NCBI RefSeq assembly: GCF_037204085.1
Contig: NZ_JBBCBW010000011.1
Span: forward strand, 62,001-126,000
DNA from: Variovorax sp037204085
Lineage (GTDB): Bacteria; Pseudomonadota; Gammaproteobacteria; Burkholderiales; Burkholderiaceae_C
Length of the DNA: 64,000 nt
Direction of reading: 5' to 3'
The notes below the pieces were generated by a model. It saw only the letters and a list, made by a program, of their open reading frames with translations. It was not told the origin of the DNA and ran no database searches. The stretch's first letter is position 1. Every line of letters begins with the position of its first letter. Positions 1-8,668 of this stretch are shown piece after piece. The translations under genes were made by a program, and so were the position numbers.

Positions 1-1942
1 GTGGTCCGATCGTTCCCGTGGAGCTCAGGCTCGCATTGAGCGTTGCCGAAGTGCCGTCGGGGAGCACTTGCGTGCGCGCGTAGCTGGATGCGTCGATGAA
101 AGTGCCGCCCCAGCTGCCGTTGTTCGCACCGCCGAGCGCCGTAGCGGCAGGCCAAGTCGCGCGCTCCGGCAGGCCGATGCGGAATACCGACGTTGTAGGC
201 GTCGCCGCCAAGACACCGGCCGAGAGGTAGACGTTCTCGCCTCCGACTCGTGCGATTCCGAAGTTGCCGCTGTCGGATGGGTTGGACACGTTCACGATGT
301 GCCAGGTGTCCACGGTCGGGCCAGCCGACACGGTGTAGGTGCGCACCGAGGCCGCGGGGCAGTTGTCGATGCGGTAGATCCCGCTGTCATTGCACAGGTA
401 GAGCGTGGTACCGCCGTTGGCGACCTGGATCTGCGTGATCGACGAATCGCGGGTGGTGGCAGTCAGATTGATGCCGAACCGGTTGTAGACGCCGTCCAGG
501 CCGGCCTGTGCCTTCACCAGCGCGCGCGACGCCACGAACGGCCTGACGCCGTAGCTCGCCGGCGTGACTTGTGCGAGCGCGAACGGGAAGGAGCCGACCA
601 CGGTGTCGGTGGCCAGGCGAAAGCGCGCCGTGTTGACCGGGCTGTTGATGCGGGGGCTGTTGAAGACGAAGGTGCCGGCTTCGGCCGCGTCCTCGGCGAA
701 GCTGCCCGATGCAACGGTGCCGGCCTCGTCGGTCATCTCATAACGCTTGCTGTCGAGGTTGAGCGCCAGCGTCTGGCGCGAACCGTTGGCGGCGTACACC
801 TTGTAGCGGCCGTTGCGCGCATCCGGTGCGGCGCCTGTGTCGATCAGGTTGAGCTGGATATAGCCTTGTGTATTGGGATTGCGCGAGCCGACGATCACCG
901 AGAGCAGGCCGTTCTGCATAGCGAAGTACTTGCTCGTGCCGCTGCTGTTGACGCCCCGGATGCCTTCGGGCTGCAGCGGGAATGTGCCGCCTACCGGCAT
1001 CGTCAAGCTGCCATAGGTGCCGTCCGTGCTGGTGGCCGTGCGAACCGAGCTCGCGGTGTCGATCAGGTTGCTGCCCCAGCTGCCCGTGGTGGATGCACCG
1101 AGGCCCCGGGTGGAGGGCCAGTTCGCCGACTCGGGCAGGCCGACGCGCAAGAACTGAACAGCCGGAGTGGCGTTGACGCCAGCGGCCAGGTAGACGTTCT
1201 GCCCGCCGATGCGCGCCATGCGGAAGCTCGCGACATCGCTGCCATTGGACACGTTCGTTGCAACCCACGTGCTGTCTGCACCGGCCGTAACCGTGTAGGT
1301 GCGTTTGGACGTCGCGGGGCAAAGGTCTATTTTGTAGATGATGCTGTCGTTGCAGATTTCGAGCACCGTGCCGCTGCCCGACAGACGCGCGGCAAGCATC
1401 GAAGAGTCCTGCACCCCACCGGGGCTGCGCGTGATGCTGAAGCGGTTGTAGGTGCCGTCCAGTTGCGCCGCGGTGCTCACGAAATCGCGGGCCGCGACGA
1501 AGGGCTGCGCCGCATACGAGGCCGGATTCGAATACGCCACCTGAAAGGGGAATGCACCGACGACGGTGTCGATCGTCACCCGGAAGCGCGACGTGTTGGC
1601 CGGAGTGGTGATGCGGCTGCTCGCGAACACGTAGGTACCGGGTTCGGTGAAATCTTCGGAGAAGCTGCCGGACTCCGCCTGTCCAAGGTGGTCCGTCATG
1701 GTGTAGCTGGCGGCGTCGAAGTCGAGGGCCAATTGCTGCTGCGTACCGTTGGCGGCGTAGACGCGATAGATGCCGTTGCGCACGTCCGCATCGGCCGCCG
1801 CCTTGGTTGCCGCAGTGTCGGACTTTGCACTGCCTGCCGTAGCCGACAGTCCGCTCCCGCCTGAGCCCGAACCGCCTCCTCCTCCGCAAGCTGCCAGCAA
1901 CAAGGCCAGCCCCCAGCCTGCAAGATGTCCTGTCATCCTCAT
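1..1942 (-). CDS. Two-repeat surface lipoprotein of unknown function, 3' end beyond window
   Basis: Open frame of at least 647 residues that runs off the left edge. The start ATG is preceded by AAAGGAC at ribosome-binding distance. The N-terminus is a lipoprotein signal: a short hydrophobic stretch ending in LLAAC (Cys19), then a Gly/Ser-rich spacer to about residue 38. Two homologous units follow, beginning near residues 56 (NGIYRVYAANG) and 377 (NGRYKVYAANG), a period of about 321 residues. Shared landmarks include CNDS.IY.ID.CPA and RTYTV. Each unit has one pair of cysteines, which may form a disulfide outside the cytoplasm. I do not recognise the family. The gene stands alone, divergent from ahcY. 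An outer-membrane or secreted beta-rich lipoprotein is the reasonable inference; no enzymatic motif is visible. Confidence 0.8.
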   Translation of the reverse strand, partial: MRMTGHLAGWGLALLLAACGGGGGSGSGGSGLSATAGSAKSDTAATKAAADADVRNGIYRVYAANGTQQQLALDFDAASYTMTDHLGQAESGSFSEDFTEPGTYVFASSRITTPANTSRFRVTIDTVVGAFPFQVAYSNPASYAAQPFVAARDFVSTAAQLDGTYNRFSITRSPGGVQDSSMLAARLSGSGTVLEICNDSIIYKIDLCPATSKRTYTVTAGADSTWVATNVSNGSDVASFRMARIGGQNVYLAAGVNATPAVQFLRVGLPESANWPSTRGLGASTTGSWGSNLIDTASSVRTATSTDGTYGSLTMPVGGTFPLQPEGIRGVNSSGTSKYFAMQNGLLSVIVGSRNPNTQGYIQLNLIDTGAAPDARNGRYKVYAANGSRQTLALNLDSKRYEMTDEAGTVASGSFAEDAAEAGTFVFNSPRINSPVNTARFRLATDTVVGSFPFALAQVTPASYGVRPFVASRALVKAQAGLDGVYNRFGINLTATTRDSSITQIQVANGGTTLYLCNDSGIYRIDNCPAASVRTYTVSAGPTVDTWHIVNVSNPSDSGNFGIARVGGENVYLSAGVLAATPTTSVFRIGLPERATWPAATALGGANNGSWGGTFIDASSYARTQVLPDGTSATLNASLSSTGTIGP

Positions 1943-2069
1943 GTTTTGTCCTTTTGTTTTCAGTTGGCTTCGGCAGCAAACCGAGTGGCTCCTGAACCGA
2001 ACCCGCGAGAATCGTAACGGGATGTTTTGTCAATTGCGAGGATGACAAACGCCAGCCAAAACCCGCGGT

Positions 2070-2098
2070 TTGGCGCCGTCTTTCGCCCCGTCTACAAT
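2070..2098 (+). promoter_or_regulatory. Probable sigma-70 promoter of the ahcY operon
   Basis: TTGGCG (2070-2075) and TACAAT (2093-2098) are separated by 17 bases. The expected transcription start, near 2105, coincides with the first conserved base of the SAH riboswitch. This agreement supports the call. Confidence 0.6.
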
Positions 2099-2103
2099 CC
2101 CCC

Positions 2104-2168
2104 GTTCCGAGGAGCGTTGCAGCGCCATCAGGCGTGAGGCTCGGACTACATCGCAACCACGCTCACCC
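2104..2168 (+). ncRNA. SAH (S-adenosylhomocysteine) riboswitch aptamer
   Basis: The segment carries the conserved SAH-riboswitch words in order: CCGAGGAGCG, then AGGCTCGG, then GCAAC and CGCTCACC. CCGAG (2107-2111) can pair with CTCGG (2140-2144), and GAGCG (2112-2116) can pair with CGCTC (2160-2164), giving the interlocked fold typical of this class. It lies 69 bases before ahcY, whose product consumes SAH, which is the classic location. In known members SAH binding raises expression, and the downstream hairpin fits that logic. Confidence 0.93.
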
Positions 2169-2192
2169 GCTGTTCTCGCGGTGAGTCTTTTC
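2162..2192 (+). terminator. Expression-platform hairpin of the SAH riboswitch
   Basis: CTCACC (2162-2167) pairs with GGTGAG (2180-2185), followed by TCTTTT. The 5' arm re-uses the CGCTC segment needed for the aptamer fold, so the hairpin and the ligand-bound aptamer are mutually exclusive. This suggests anti-termination when SAH is bound. The stem is short, so translation-level control is not excluded. Confidence 0.5.
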
Positions 2193-2237
2193 CCCGAACG
2201 CAGTGGCACCTTTCAAACTAGCTTTGTTGGAGTTCTC

Positions 2238-3677
<1,440 letters not shown>

Positions 3678-4466
3678 ATGCGCGCTGATCAATTGCTGGT
3701 CGAACGCGGCTTTGCCGCGTCGCGCTCGCAGGCCGTGCGGCTGATTGCCGGCGGCATGCGCTGGCGCGACGCCGGCACGGGCGACGCGTGGCGCTCCGTC
3801 GTGAAGAACCGCGACGAAGTGCCCGAATCGGCCGAAGTCGAACTCGACGACGCGGCGGAGGCCCGCTATGTGTCGCGCGGTGGGCTCAAGCTCGAAGGCG
3901 CCCTGGCCGCGAGCGGCCTGGACCCATCGGGCAAGCTGTGCCTCGACGTGGGCCAGTCGACCGGCGGCTTCACCGATTGCCTGCTGCAGCGCGGCGCCGC
4001 GAAGGTGGTCGGTGTCGACGTGGGCCATGGGCAGCTGCATGCGCGGTTGCGCGAGGACGAGCGGGTTGTCGCCATCGAGGGCGTCAATGCGCGTGCGTTG
4101 TCGGCGGACGATCTGCAAGAAGAGGGTGAGGAGCCTTCCGAGTTGCGCTTCGACCTCATCGTCGGCGACCTGTCGTTCATTTCGCAGACGCTGGTGCTGC
4201 CGGCGCTGATGCCTTTCCTGGCCGACGATGGCCATCTGCTGATGCTGGTCAAACCGCAGTTCGAACTGCAGCCGGGGCAGGTCGGCAAGGGCGGCATCGT
4301 GCGCGACGAGTCAATGTACGCCGTGGTCGAGAAGCGCCTTCGCGATGCCTGCGAAGCCCTCGAGCTGCGCGTGCTGCAGTGGTTCGACAGCCCCATCGCG
4401 GGAGGCGACGGCAACCGCGAGTTTTTCATTCACGCCGTGCGCGCTGTTCAAGCGGACGGCTCTTAA
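3678..4466 (+). CDS. tlyA: TlyA-family rRNA (cytidine-2'-O)-methyltransferase
   Basis: 262 residues. An S4 RNA-binding domain at the N-terminus (MRADQLLVERGFAASRSQA, about residues 1-60) is followed by an FtsJ/RrmJ-like methyltransferase domain. The SAM-binding loop reads DVGQSTGGF; relatives I recall have Ala where this has Gln. VGDLSFIS and the KPQFE block are also present. Family members 2'-O-methylate 16S and/or 23S rRNA; older annotations call them haemolysin A, and pore-forming activity is doubtful. The start codon follows the ahcY stop with no gap, so the gene is probably translationally coupled. The location makes sense: an SAM-consuming enzyme co-transcribed with the SAH-recycling enzyme. 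Confidence 0.88.
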   Translation: MRADQLLVERGFAASRSQAVRLIAGGMRWRDAGTGDAWRSVVKNRDEVPESAEVELDDAAEARYVSRGGLKLEGALAASGLDPSGKLCLDVGQSTGGFTDCLLQRGAAKVVGVDVGHGQLHARLREDERVVAIEGVNARALSADDLQEEGEEPSELRFDLIVGDLSFISQTLVLPALMPFLADDGHLLMLVKPQFELQPGQVGKGGIVRDESMYAVVEKRLRDACEALELRVLQWFDSPIAGGDGNREFFIHAVRAVQADGS

Positions 4467-4476
4467 GGAGACGCAG

Positions 4477-5301
4477 GTGCGCCTTCCGCTGAGCTTCGAA
4501 TTCTTTCCGACCAAGACGCCTGAAGGCGCGGTCAAGCTGCGCGCCGTGCGCCAGCAGCTGTATGCGCGCAAGCCCGAGTTCTGCTCGGTCACCTACGGCG
4601 CGGGCGGCTCCACGCACCAGGGCACCTTTGGCGCGGTTCAAGAGATCCTGTCCGAGGGCGTGGACGCCGCGAGCCACTTCTCGTGCATCGGCGCCACGCG
4701 TGCCACCGTGCGCGAACAGCTGGCCGAACTCAAGGCCATGGGCGTGAAGCGCCTCGTCGCCCTGCGTGGCGACCTGCCGAGCGGCTACGGCATCGGCGGC
4801 GAATTTCTGTACGCGAGCGATCTCGTGGCCTTCATCCGCGAAGAAACCGGCCGCGACTTCCACATCGAGGTGGCTTGCTACCCCGAGGTGCATCCGCAGG
4901 CGCGTTCGCCGGAAGCCGACATGCAGGCCTTTGCCGCCAAGGTGAAGGCCGGTGCCGATTCGGCGATCACGCAATACTTCTTCAGCCCCGAGGCGTACTT
5001 TCGATTTGTCGACGACGCCCGCAAGCTGGGGCTCGACACGCCGATCGTCCCGGGCGTCATGCCGATCATCAGCTCGACGCAGCTCATGCGCTTCTCGGAC
5101 GCCTGCGGGGCCGAGATTCCGCGCTGGATCCGCCTGCGGCTGCAGGGCTTCGGCGACGACACGGCATCCATCAAGGCCTTTGGTCTCGACGTGGTGGCCG
5201 ACCTCTGCGCGCGCCTGCGCGATGGCGGCGCGCCGGCGCTGCACTTCTACACAATGAACCAGTCGGCGCCGACGCTGGCTGTGCTGGAGCGCCTCGATTG
5301 A
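4477..5301 (+). CDS. metF: 5,10-methylenetetrahydrofolate reductase
   Basis: Reduces 5,10-methylene-THF to 5-methyl-THF with FAD and NADH, supplying the methyl group for methionine synthesis. 274 residues, a TIM-barrel single-domain bacterial MetF. It begins MRLPLSFEFFPTKT, the characteristic FEFFPP-like N-terminus, and contains CHFSC-type folate-site blocks (SHFSCIGATRAT) and PGVMPI. GTG start: AAGGAG lies six bases upstream and overlaps the tlyA stop. Together with ahcY it closes the methionine/SAM cycle, so all three genes belong to one SAH-responsive operon. Confidence 0.96.
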   Translation: MRLPLSFEFFPTKTPEGAVKLRAVRQQLYARKPEFCSVTYGAGGSTHQGTFGAVQEILSEGVDAASHFSCIGATRATVREQLAELKAMGVKRLVALRGDLPSGYGIGGEFLYASDLVAFIREETGRDFHIEVACYPEVHPQARSPEADMQAFAAKVKAGADSAITQYFFSPEAYFRFVDDARKLGLDTPIVPGVMPIISSTQLMRFSDACGAEIPRWIRLRLQGFGDDTASIKAFGLDVVADLCARLRDGGAPALHFYTMNQSAPTLAVLERLD

Positions 5302-5984
5302 GGGGGCGCGCGGAAGCAGGACGCTCGCTGCGCGGGGCCTTGCGCGTGGCCCTTGTCGCAGCAACCTGCGCGGTGGCCGGCTGTGCGATGCCTCCGGCCA
5401 CCGAAGGCCCGGCGGACGCGAAAGACGCAAAGCTTTCGCCCTTGCAGCGCCAGCTGGCGGTGCCTGCGGGCGCACCGGCCCGTTCGAGCGTACCTTCAGT
5501 CCGCTACGACCTTGCGGCGCCCAGCTCTGGCGACCTGGGGCCTGACGACGGGGTGCCCGGCGACGGCGGCCCTCGCGAGATCTACGAGCGTGGTGGAGCG
5601 TCCTGGTATGGCATCCAGTTTCATCAGCGCAAGACTGCGAGCGGTGAGCGCTTCGACATGACGGCCATGACGGCGGCCCACAAGACCTTGCCGTTCAATA
5701 CGCGCGTCTGCGTGCGCAGCCTGGTCACCGGCAGCGAAGTGCTGGTGCGCATCACCGACCGTGGCCCCTATGCGCAGGGCCGCATCATCGACCTGAGCCG
5801 TGCCGCGGCGGAGCGCATCGGCATGATCGGTCTCGGCATCAAGCAGGTGGCGCTGACGATCATCGACCGCGACGGTATGCGCTGCGGTGGTGCCGACGTG
5901 GAGGCGGCCGACACTCCGGCGCCGGCTGCAGCGCCGGCAGCCCCGCGCCGCAAGGTGAACGTGCCGGCGCGTCGCCGACGCTGA
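5298..5984 (+). CDS. rlpA: RlpA-like septal ring lipoprotein (lytic transglycosylase)
   Basis: 228 residues. It has a basic N-terminus, a hydrophobic stretch and a lipobox AVAGC, then a low-complexity linker, then a double-psi beta-barrel domain (ASWYGIQFHQRKTASGERF to about VALTIIDRDG). This is the RlpA domain that cleaves peptidoglycan strands lacking stem peptides. The usual C-terminal SPOR domain is absent; an Ala/Pro-rich basic tail is found instead. Start chosen: TTG overlapping the metF stop (ATTGA), with GGAG about eight bases upstream, because the next GTG (5346) would remove the basic part of the signal. The TTG choice is moderately secure. Confidence 0.85.
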   Translation: MRGRAEAGRSLRGALRVALVAATCAVAGCAMPPATEGPADAKDAKLSPLQRQLAVPAGAPARSSVPSVRYDLAAPSSGDLGPDDGVPGDGGPREIYERGGASWYGIQFHQRKTASGERFDMTAMTAAHKTLPFNTRVCVRSLVTGSEVLVRITDRGPYAQGRIIDLSRAAAERIGMIGLGIKQVALTIIDRDGMRCGGADVEAADTPAPAAAPAAPRRKVNVPARRRR

Positions 5985-6014
5985 AAACTTCGGGCGAAGA
6001 AGAACCAGAAAGGG

Positions 6015-6965
6015 CTAGCCGCCCGAATCGAGCGAAAACGCGGCGTGCTTGTCCTGGGCCAGCCGCTCCACCAGTTGCGGCAGGGCGGCTGCCAGCAAGG
6101 GCTTCAGCGTATAGGGCGGGTTGATCAGGAACATGCCACTGGCGGGCAGCCCCGGGCGCTGGGTTTCGCCGGTGGTCGTGGTGATCAGCTTGCTCGACTT
6201 GACCGTGAGCGTGGCATGCAGCCACGGCTTGCCGGCCTTGGTCGCCAGCGTCTTCAGCCGCCTCGGGAGGTCGTGCGCCTCGGGCCGCGGAATGATCGGG
6301 TACCAGACCGCATAGGTGCCGGTCGCAAAGCGCTTGAGCGCCTCGGCCGCGAAGTCGAGCACGCGGCCGTAGTCGCTCTTGATTTCGTAGCTGGGGTCCA
6401 TGAGCACCAGCGCGCGGCGCGAGGGCGGCGGCAGGAACTTGGTGGCGCTGCCAAAGCCGTCTTCGCGCAGCACGGCAATCTGGCGGCCGGCCTCGAGCTG
6501 CGCGATGTTGGCGTCCAGCGTGCGGGCGTCGGTGGGGTGCAGTTCGAACAGCTTGAGCTTGTCGTGGTCGCGCAGCAGGTGCTGCACGATGAACGGCGAA
6601 CCCGGGTAGATGCGCGCACCGCCCTTGGGGTTGAAGTCGTGGATCACGCTGAGGTAGCGTGCAATCGCGTCGGCCAGGGGTGCTTCGGCTTCGGGTGCTA
6701 CCTTTTTGGTAGCAGGCTTTGCGTTGGGAGCGGCTGGGGCGGCTGCTTTCTTGTCTGAAAGCAGCCGCAATATGCCTTCGGCCGCTTCGCCGCTGGTGCC
6801 GGCGTAGTCCCCGTCGAGCCTATAGAGGCCGGCGCCGGCGTGGGTGTCGACGACGGTCAGGGCTGCTTCTTTTTCAAGCAGGTGGTCGAGCGTGGCAATC
6901 AGCACCGTGTGCTTGAGCACGTCGGCGTGGTTGCCGGCATGGAAGGCGTGGCGGTAACTGAACAT
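6015..6965 (-). CDS. rlmJ: 23S rRNA (adenine(2030)-N6)-methyltransferase
   Basis: SAM-dependent methylation of A2030 in 23S rRNA. 316 residues, versus about 280 in E. coli. The family N-terminus MFSYRHAFHAGNHADVLKH and the catalytic DPSYE (in VLMDPSYEIKSDYGR) are intact. The extra length is an Ala/Lys/Pro-rich insert around residues 65-95 (SDKKAAAPAAPNAKPATKK and following), encoded by two DNA palindromes described separately. The gene is convergent with rlpA and divergent from rplM. It has no partner on its own strand. Confidence 0.94.
   Translation of the reverse strand: MFSYRHAFHAGNHADVLKHTVLIATLDHLLEKEAALTVVDTHAGAGLYRLDGDYAGTSGEAAEGILRLLSDKKAAAPAAPNAKPATKKVAPEAEAPLADAIARYLSVIHDFNPKGGARIYPGSPFIVQHLLRDHDKLKLFELHPTDARTLDANIAQLEAGRQIAVLREDGFGSATKFLPPPSRRALVLMDPSYEIKSDYGRVLDFAAEALKRFATGTYAVWYPIIPRPEAHDLPRRLKTLATKAGKPWLHATLTVKSSKLITTTTGETQRPGLPASGMFLINPPYTLKPLLAAALPQLVERLAQDKHAAFSLDSGG
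6696..6768. repeat. Two palindromic elements inside rlmJ
   Basis: TGCTACC (6696-6702), five T, then GGTAGCA (6708-6714) form a perfect 7-bp hairpin. GCGGCTGCTTTC (6739-6750), six bases, then GAAAGCAGCCGC (6757-6768) form a perfect 12-bp hairpin. Both fall exactly in the segment that lengthens RlmJ relative to E. coli and preserve the frame. They resemble mobile palindromic units that tolerate translation; this origin is inference. Confidence 0.75.
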
Positions 6966-7009
6966 AGGGTGAGGATGGTAACGTCTCGGGCCCTCCGGCA
7001 GGCTTCAAT

Positions 7010-7039
7010 TTGCTTCGATGGCCCGATTCTTCGTATAAT
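7010..7039 (+). promoter_or_regulatory. Probable promoter of rplM-rpsI
   Basis: A perfect TATAAT (7034-7039) is preceded at 18 bases by TTGCTT (7010-7015). It leaves a leader of roughly 140 nt before rplM, long enough for the autogenous control usual for ribosomal protein operons. I could not assign a known leader motif. Confidence 0.65.
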
Positions 7040-7187
7040 CGCGGGCTTCGCAGCGTTTTTGTAGCCCCGCGGCGAAGGCATGCAACCTGTTCTCCAGGGT
7101 GCGTGAGACCCACCTAAGAGATTCCCGTCAGAGGAACGCCGACCGTGGAAAAGGGCTCGCCAAACCCTCTTTTCAAGAGAAAAACTC

Positions 7188-7619
7188 ATGACCAAAACGT
7201 TCAGCGCCAAGCCCGCTGACGTGACGCACGAGTGGTTTGTGATTGACGCGACCGACAAGGTCCTCGGACGAGTAGCCAGCGAAGTTGCTCTCCGTTTGCG
7301 CGGCAAACACAAGGCCATTTACACGCCTCACGTCGATACCGGTGACTTCATTGTCATCATCAACGCAGCCCAGCTGCGCGTCACCGGCGCCAAGTCGATC
7401 GACAAGGTGTACTACCGTCACTCGGGCTACCCGGGCGGTATCACGGCGACCAACTTCCGCGACATGCAATCCAAGCACCCGGGCCGCGCCCTGGAAAAGG
7501 CTGTCAAGGGCATGCTGCCCAAGGGCCCGCTCGGCTACGCGATGATCAAGAAACTCAAGGTGTACGGTGGCGCTGAGCACCCGCATACCGCCCAACAGCC
7601 CAAAGTGCTGGAACTGTAA
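7188..7619 (+). CDS. rplM: 50S ribosomal protein L13
   Basis: 143 residues, the standard size. Starts MTKTFSAKPADVTHEWFVIDATDKVLGR and carries the L13 signature region around GMLPKGPLGYAMIKKLKVY. L13 is an early assembly protein binding 23S rRNA. It is co-transcribed with rpsI, 12 bases downstream, the universal bacterial arrangement. Confidence 0.99.
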   Translation: MTKTFSAKPADVTHEWFVIDATDKVLGRVASEVALRLRGKHKAIYTPHVDTGDFIVIINAAQLRVTGAKSIDKVYYRHSGYPGGITATNFRDMQSKHPGRALEKAVKGMLPKGPLGYAMIKKLKVYGGAEHPHTAQQPKVLEL

Positions 7620-7631
7620 GGAGCCTTGAGA

Positions 7632-8024
7632 ATGATTGGTGAATGGAACAATGGCACCGGCCGTCGCAAATCGAGCGTCGCCCGCGTGTTTCTGAAAAAG
7701 GGCTCGGGCAAGATCACGGTCAACGGCAAGGACATTCAAGAGTTCTTCGGCCGCGAAACCTCGATCATGATCGCGAAGCAACCCCTCGTGCTGACCAACA
7801 ACCTCGAAGCTTTCGATGTGATGGTCAACGTGAACGGCGGCGGTGAATCCGGCCAAGCCGGTGCAACGCGCCACGGCATCACCCGCGCGCTGATCGACTA
7901 CGACGCAAGCCTGAAGCCGGTGCTTAGCCAAGCTGGCTTTGTTACCCGCGACGCGCGTGAAGTCGAGCGTAAGAAGGTCGGTTTGCACTCTGCTCGCCGC
8001 CGCAAGCAGTTCAGCAAGCGCTGA
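7632..8024 (+). CDS. rpsI: 30S ribosomal protein S9
   Basis: 130 residues, starting MIGEWNNGTGRRKSSVARVF and ending in the basic tail RRRKQFSKR, which reaches the P-site tRNA. GTGRRKSS and the GGGESGQAGATRHGI block are diagnostic. The ATG at 7632 is used with GGAG upstream; an in-frame TTG two codons earlier is less likely. Second and last gene of the rplM operon, closed by a strong terminator. Confidence 0.99.
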   Translation: MIGEWNNGTGRRKSSVARVFLKKGSGKITVNGKDIQEFFGRETSIMIAKQPLVLTNNLEAFDVMVNVNGGGESGQAGATRHGITRALIDYDASLKPVLSQAGFVTRDAREVERKKVGLHSARRRKQFSKR

Positions 8025-8045
8025 TACTGTCCGCTGCAAGCAAGA

Positions 8046-8066
8046 GCCGCCTTCGGGCGGCTTTTT
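8046..8066 (+). terminator. Rho-independent terminator after rpsI
   Basis: GCCGCC-TTCG-GGCGGC followed by five T. The UUCG tetraloop makes this a very stable hairpin. An identical copy follows erpA. Confidence 0.95.
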
Positions 8067-8202
8067 CATTGCGGCTCTTGGCGGGGGCGGTTTTCGACCC
8101 CACTTGTGTTGGGTGCTCGCCAATGCCGCCCTGCCGAGAATGCCGCATTGCAGTAGCATTGGTTCATTGGCCGCCTGTTCGGCCCACAAGGAGTTATCCC
8201 AC

Positions 8203-8568
8203 ATGAGCGTTGTTGCCGAAAACATCCAGACCCAAATGCCCGAACCGATCGTCTTCACGGACAGTGCGGCCGCCAAGGTGGCCGACCTGATCGCCGAGGA
8301 AGGCAATCCCGACCTCAAGCTGCGCGTGTTTGTGCAAGGCGGCGGTTGCTCGGGCTTTCAGTACGGCTTCACTTTCGATGAAATCACGAATGAAGACGAC
8401 ACGACCATGACCAAGAACGGCGTGTCGCTGCTGATCGATGCCATGAGCTACCAGTATCTGGTCGGCGCTGAAATCGACTACAAGGAAGATCTGCAGGGCG
8501 CGCAGTTCGTGATCAAGAATCCGAACGCCACCAGCACCTGTGGCTGCGGATCCAGCTTCTCGGCTTGA
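8203..8568 (+). CDS. erpA: Iron-sulfur cluster insertion protein ErpA
   Basis: A-type carrier that delivers [2Fe-2S]/[4Fe-4S] clusters to apoproteins, including isoprenoid and respiratory enzymes. 121 residues with the three invariant cysteines: Cys49 (GGGCSGF) and Cys113/Cys115 (STCGCGSSF). The N-terminal extension of about 15 residues (SVVAENIQTQMPEP) is common in beta-proteobacteria. The ATG at 8203 has AAGGAG upstream. The gene lies alone between two identical terminators. Confidence 0.97.
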   Translation: MSVVAENIQTQMPEPIVFTDSAAAKVADLIAEEGNPDLKLRVFVQGGGCSGFQYGFTFDEITNEDDTTMTKNGVSLLIDAMSYQYLVGAEIDYKEDLQGAQFVIKNPNATSTCGCGSSFSA

Positions 8569-8590
8569 TTTGGCTCTGCTGCTGATAAAA

Positions 8591-8611
8591 GCCGCCTTCG
8601 GGCGGCTTTTT
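8591..8611 (+). terminator. Rho-independent terminator after erpA
   Basis: GCCGCC-TTCG-GGCGGC plus five T, the same hairpin as after rpsI. It lies about 22 bases past the erpA stop. Confidence 0.95.
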
Positions 8612-8668
8612 GCTGTCAGGCACCTCTATTCTCACCCGGAAGGGGCGCGTGCTCCGCTTGCGGGAGTT

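Noticed and set aside
68..1864. 598-residue plus-strand open frame at the left edge
   Set aside because: The opposite strand gives a lipoprotein signal and two homologous repeats; the plus frame has no domain and no start signal.
8046..8611. Identical GCCGCC-TTCG-GGCGGC hairpins as a mobile repeat
   Set aside because: A GC-rich stem with UUCG loop and T tract is the generic strong terminator; both lie just past stop codons.
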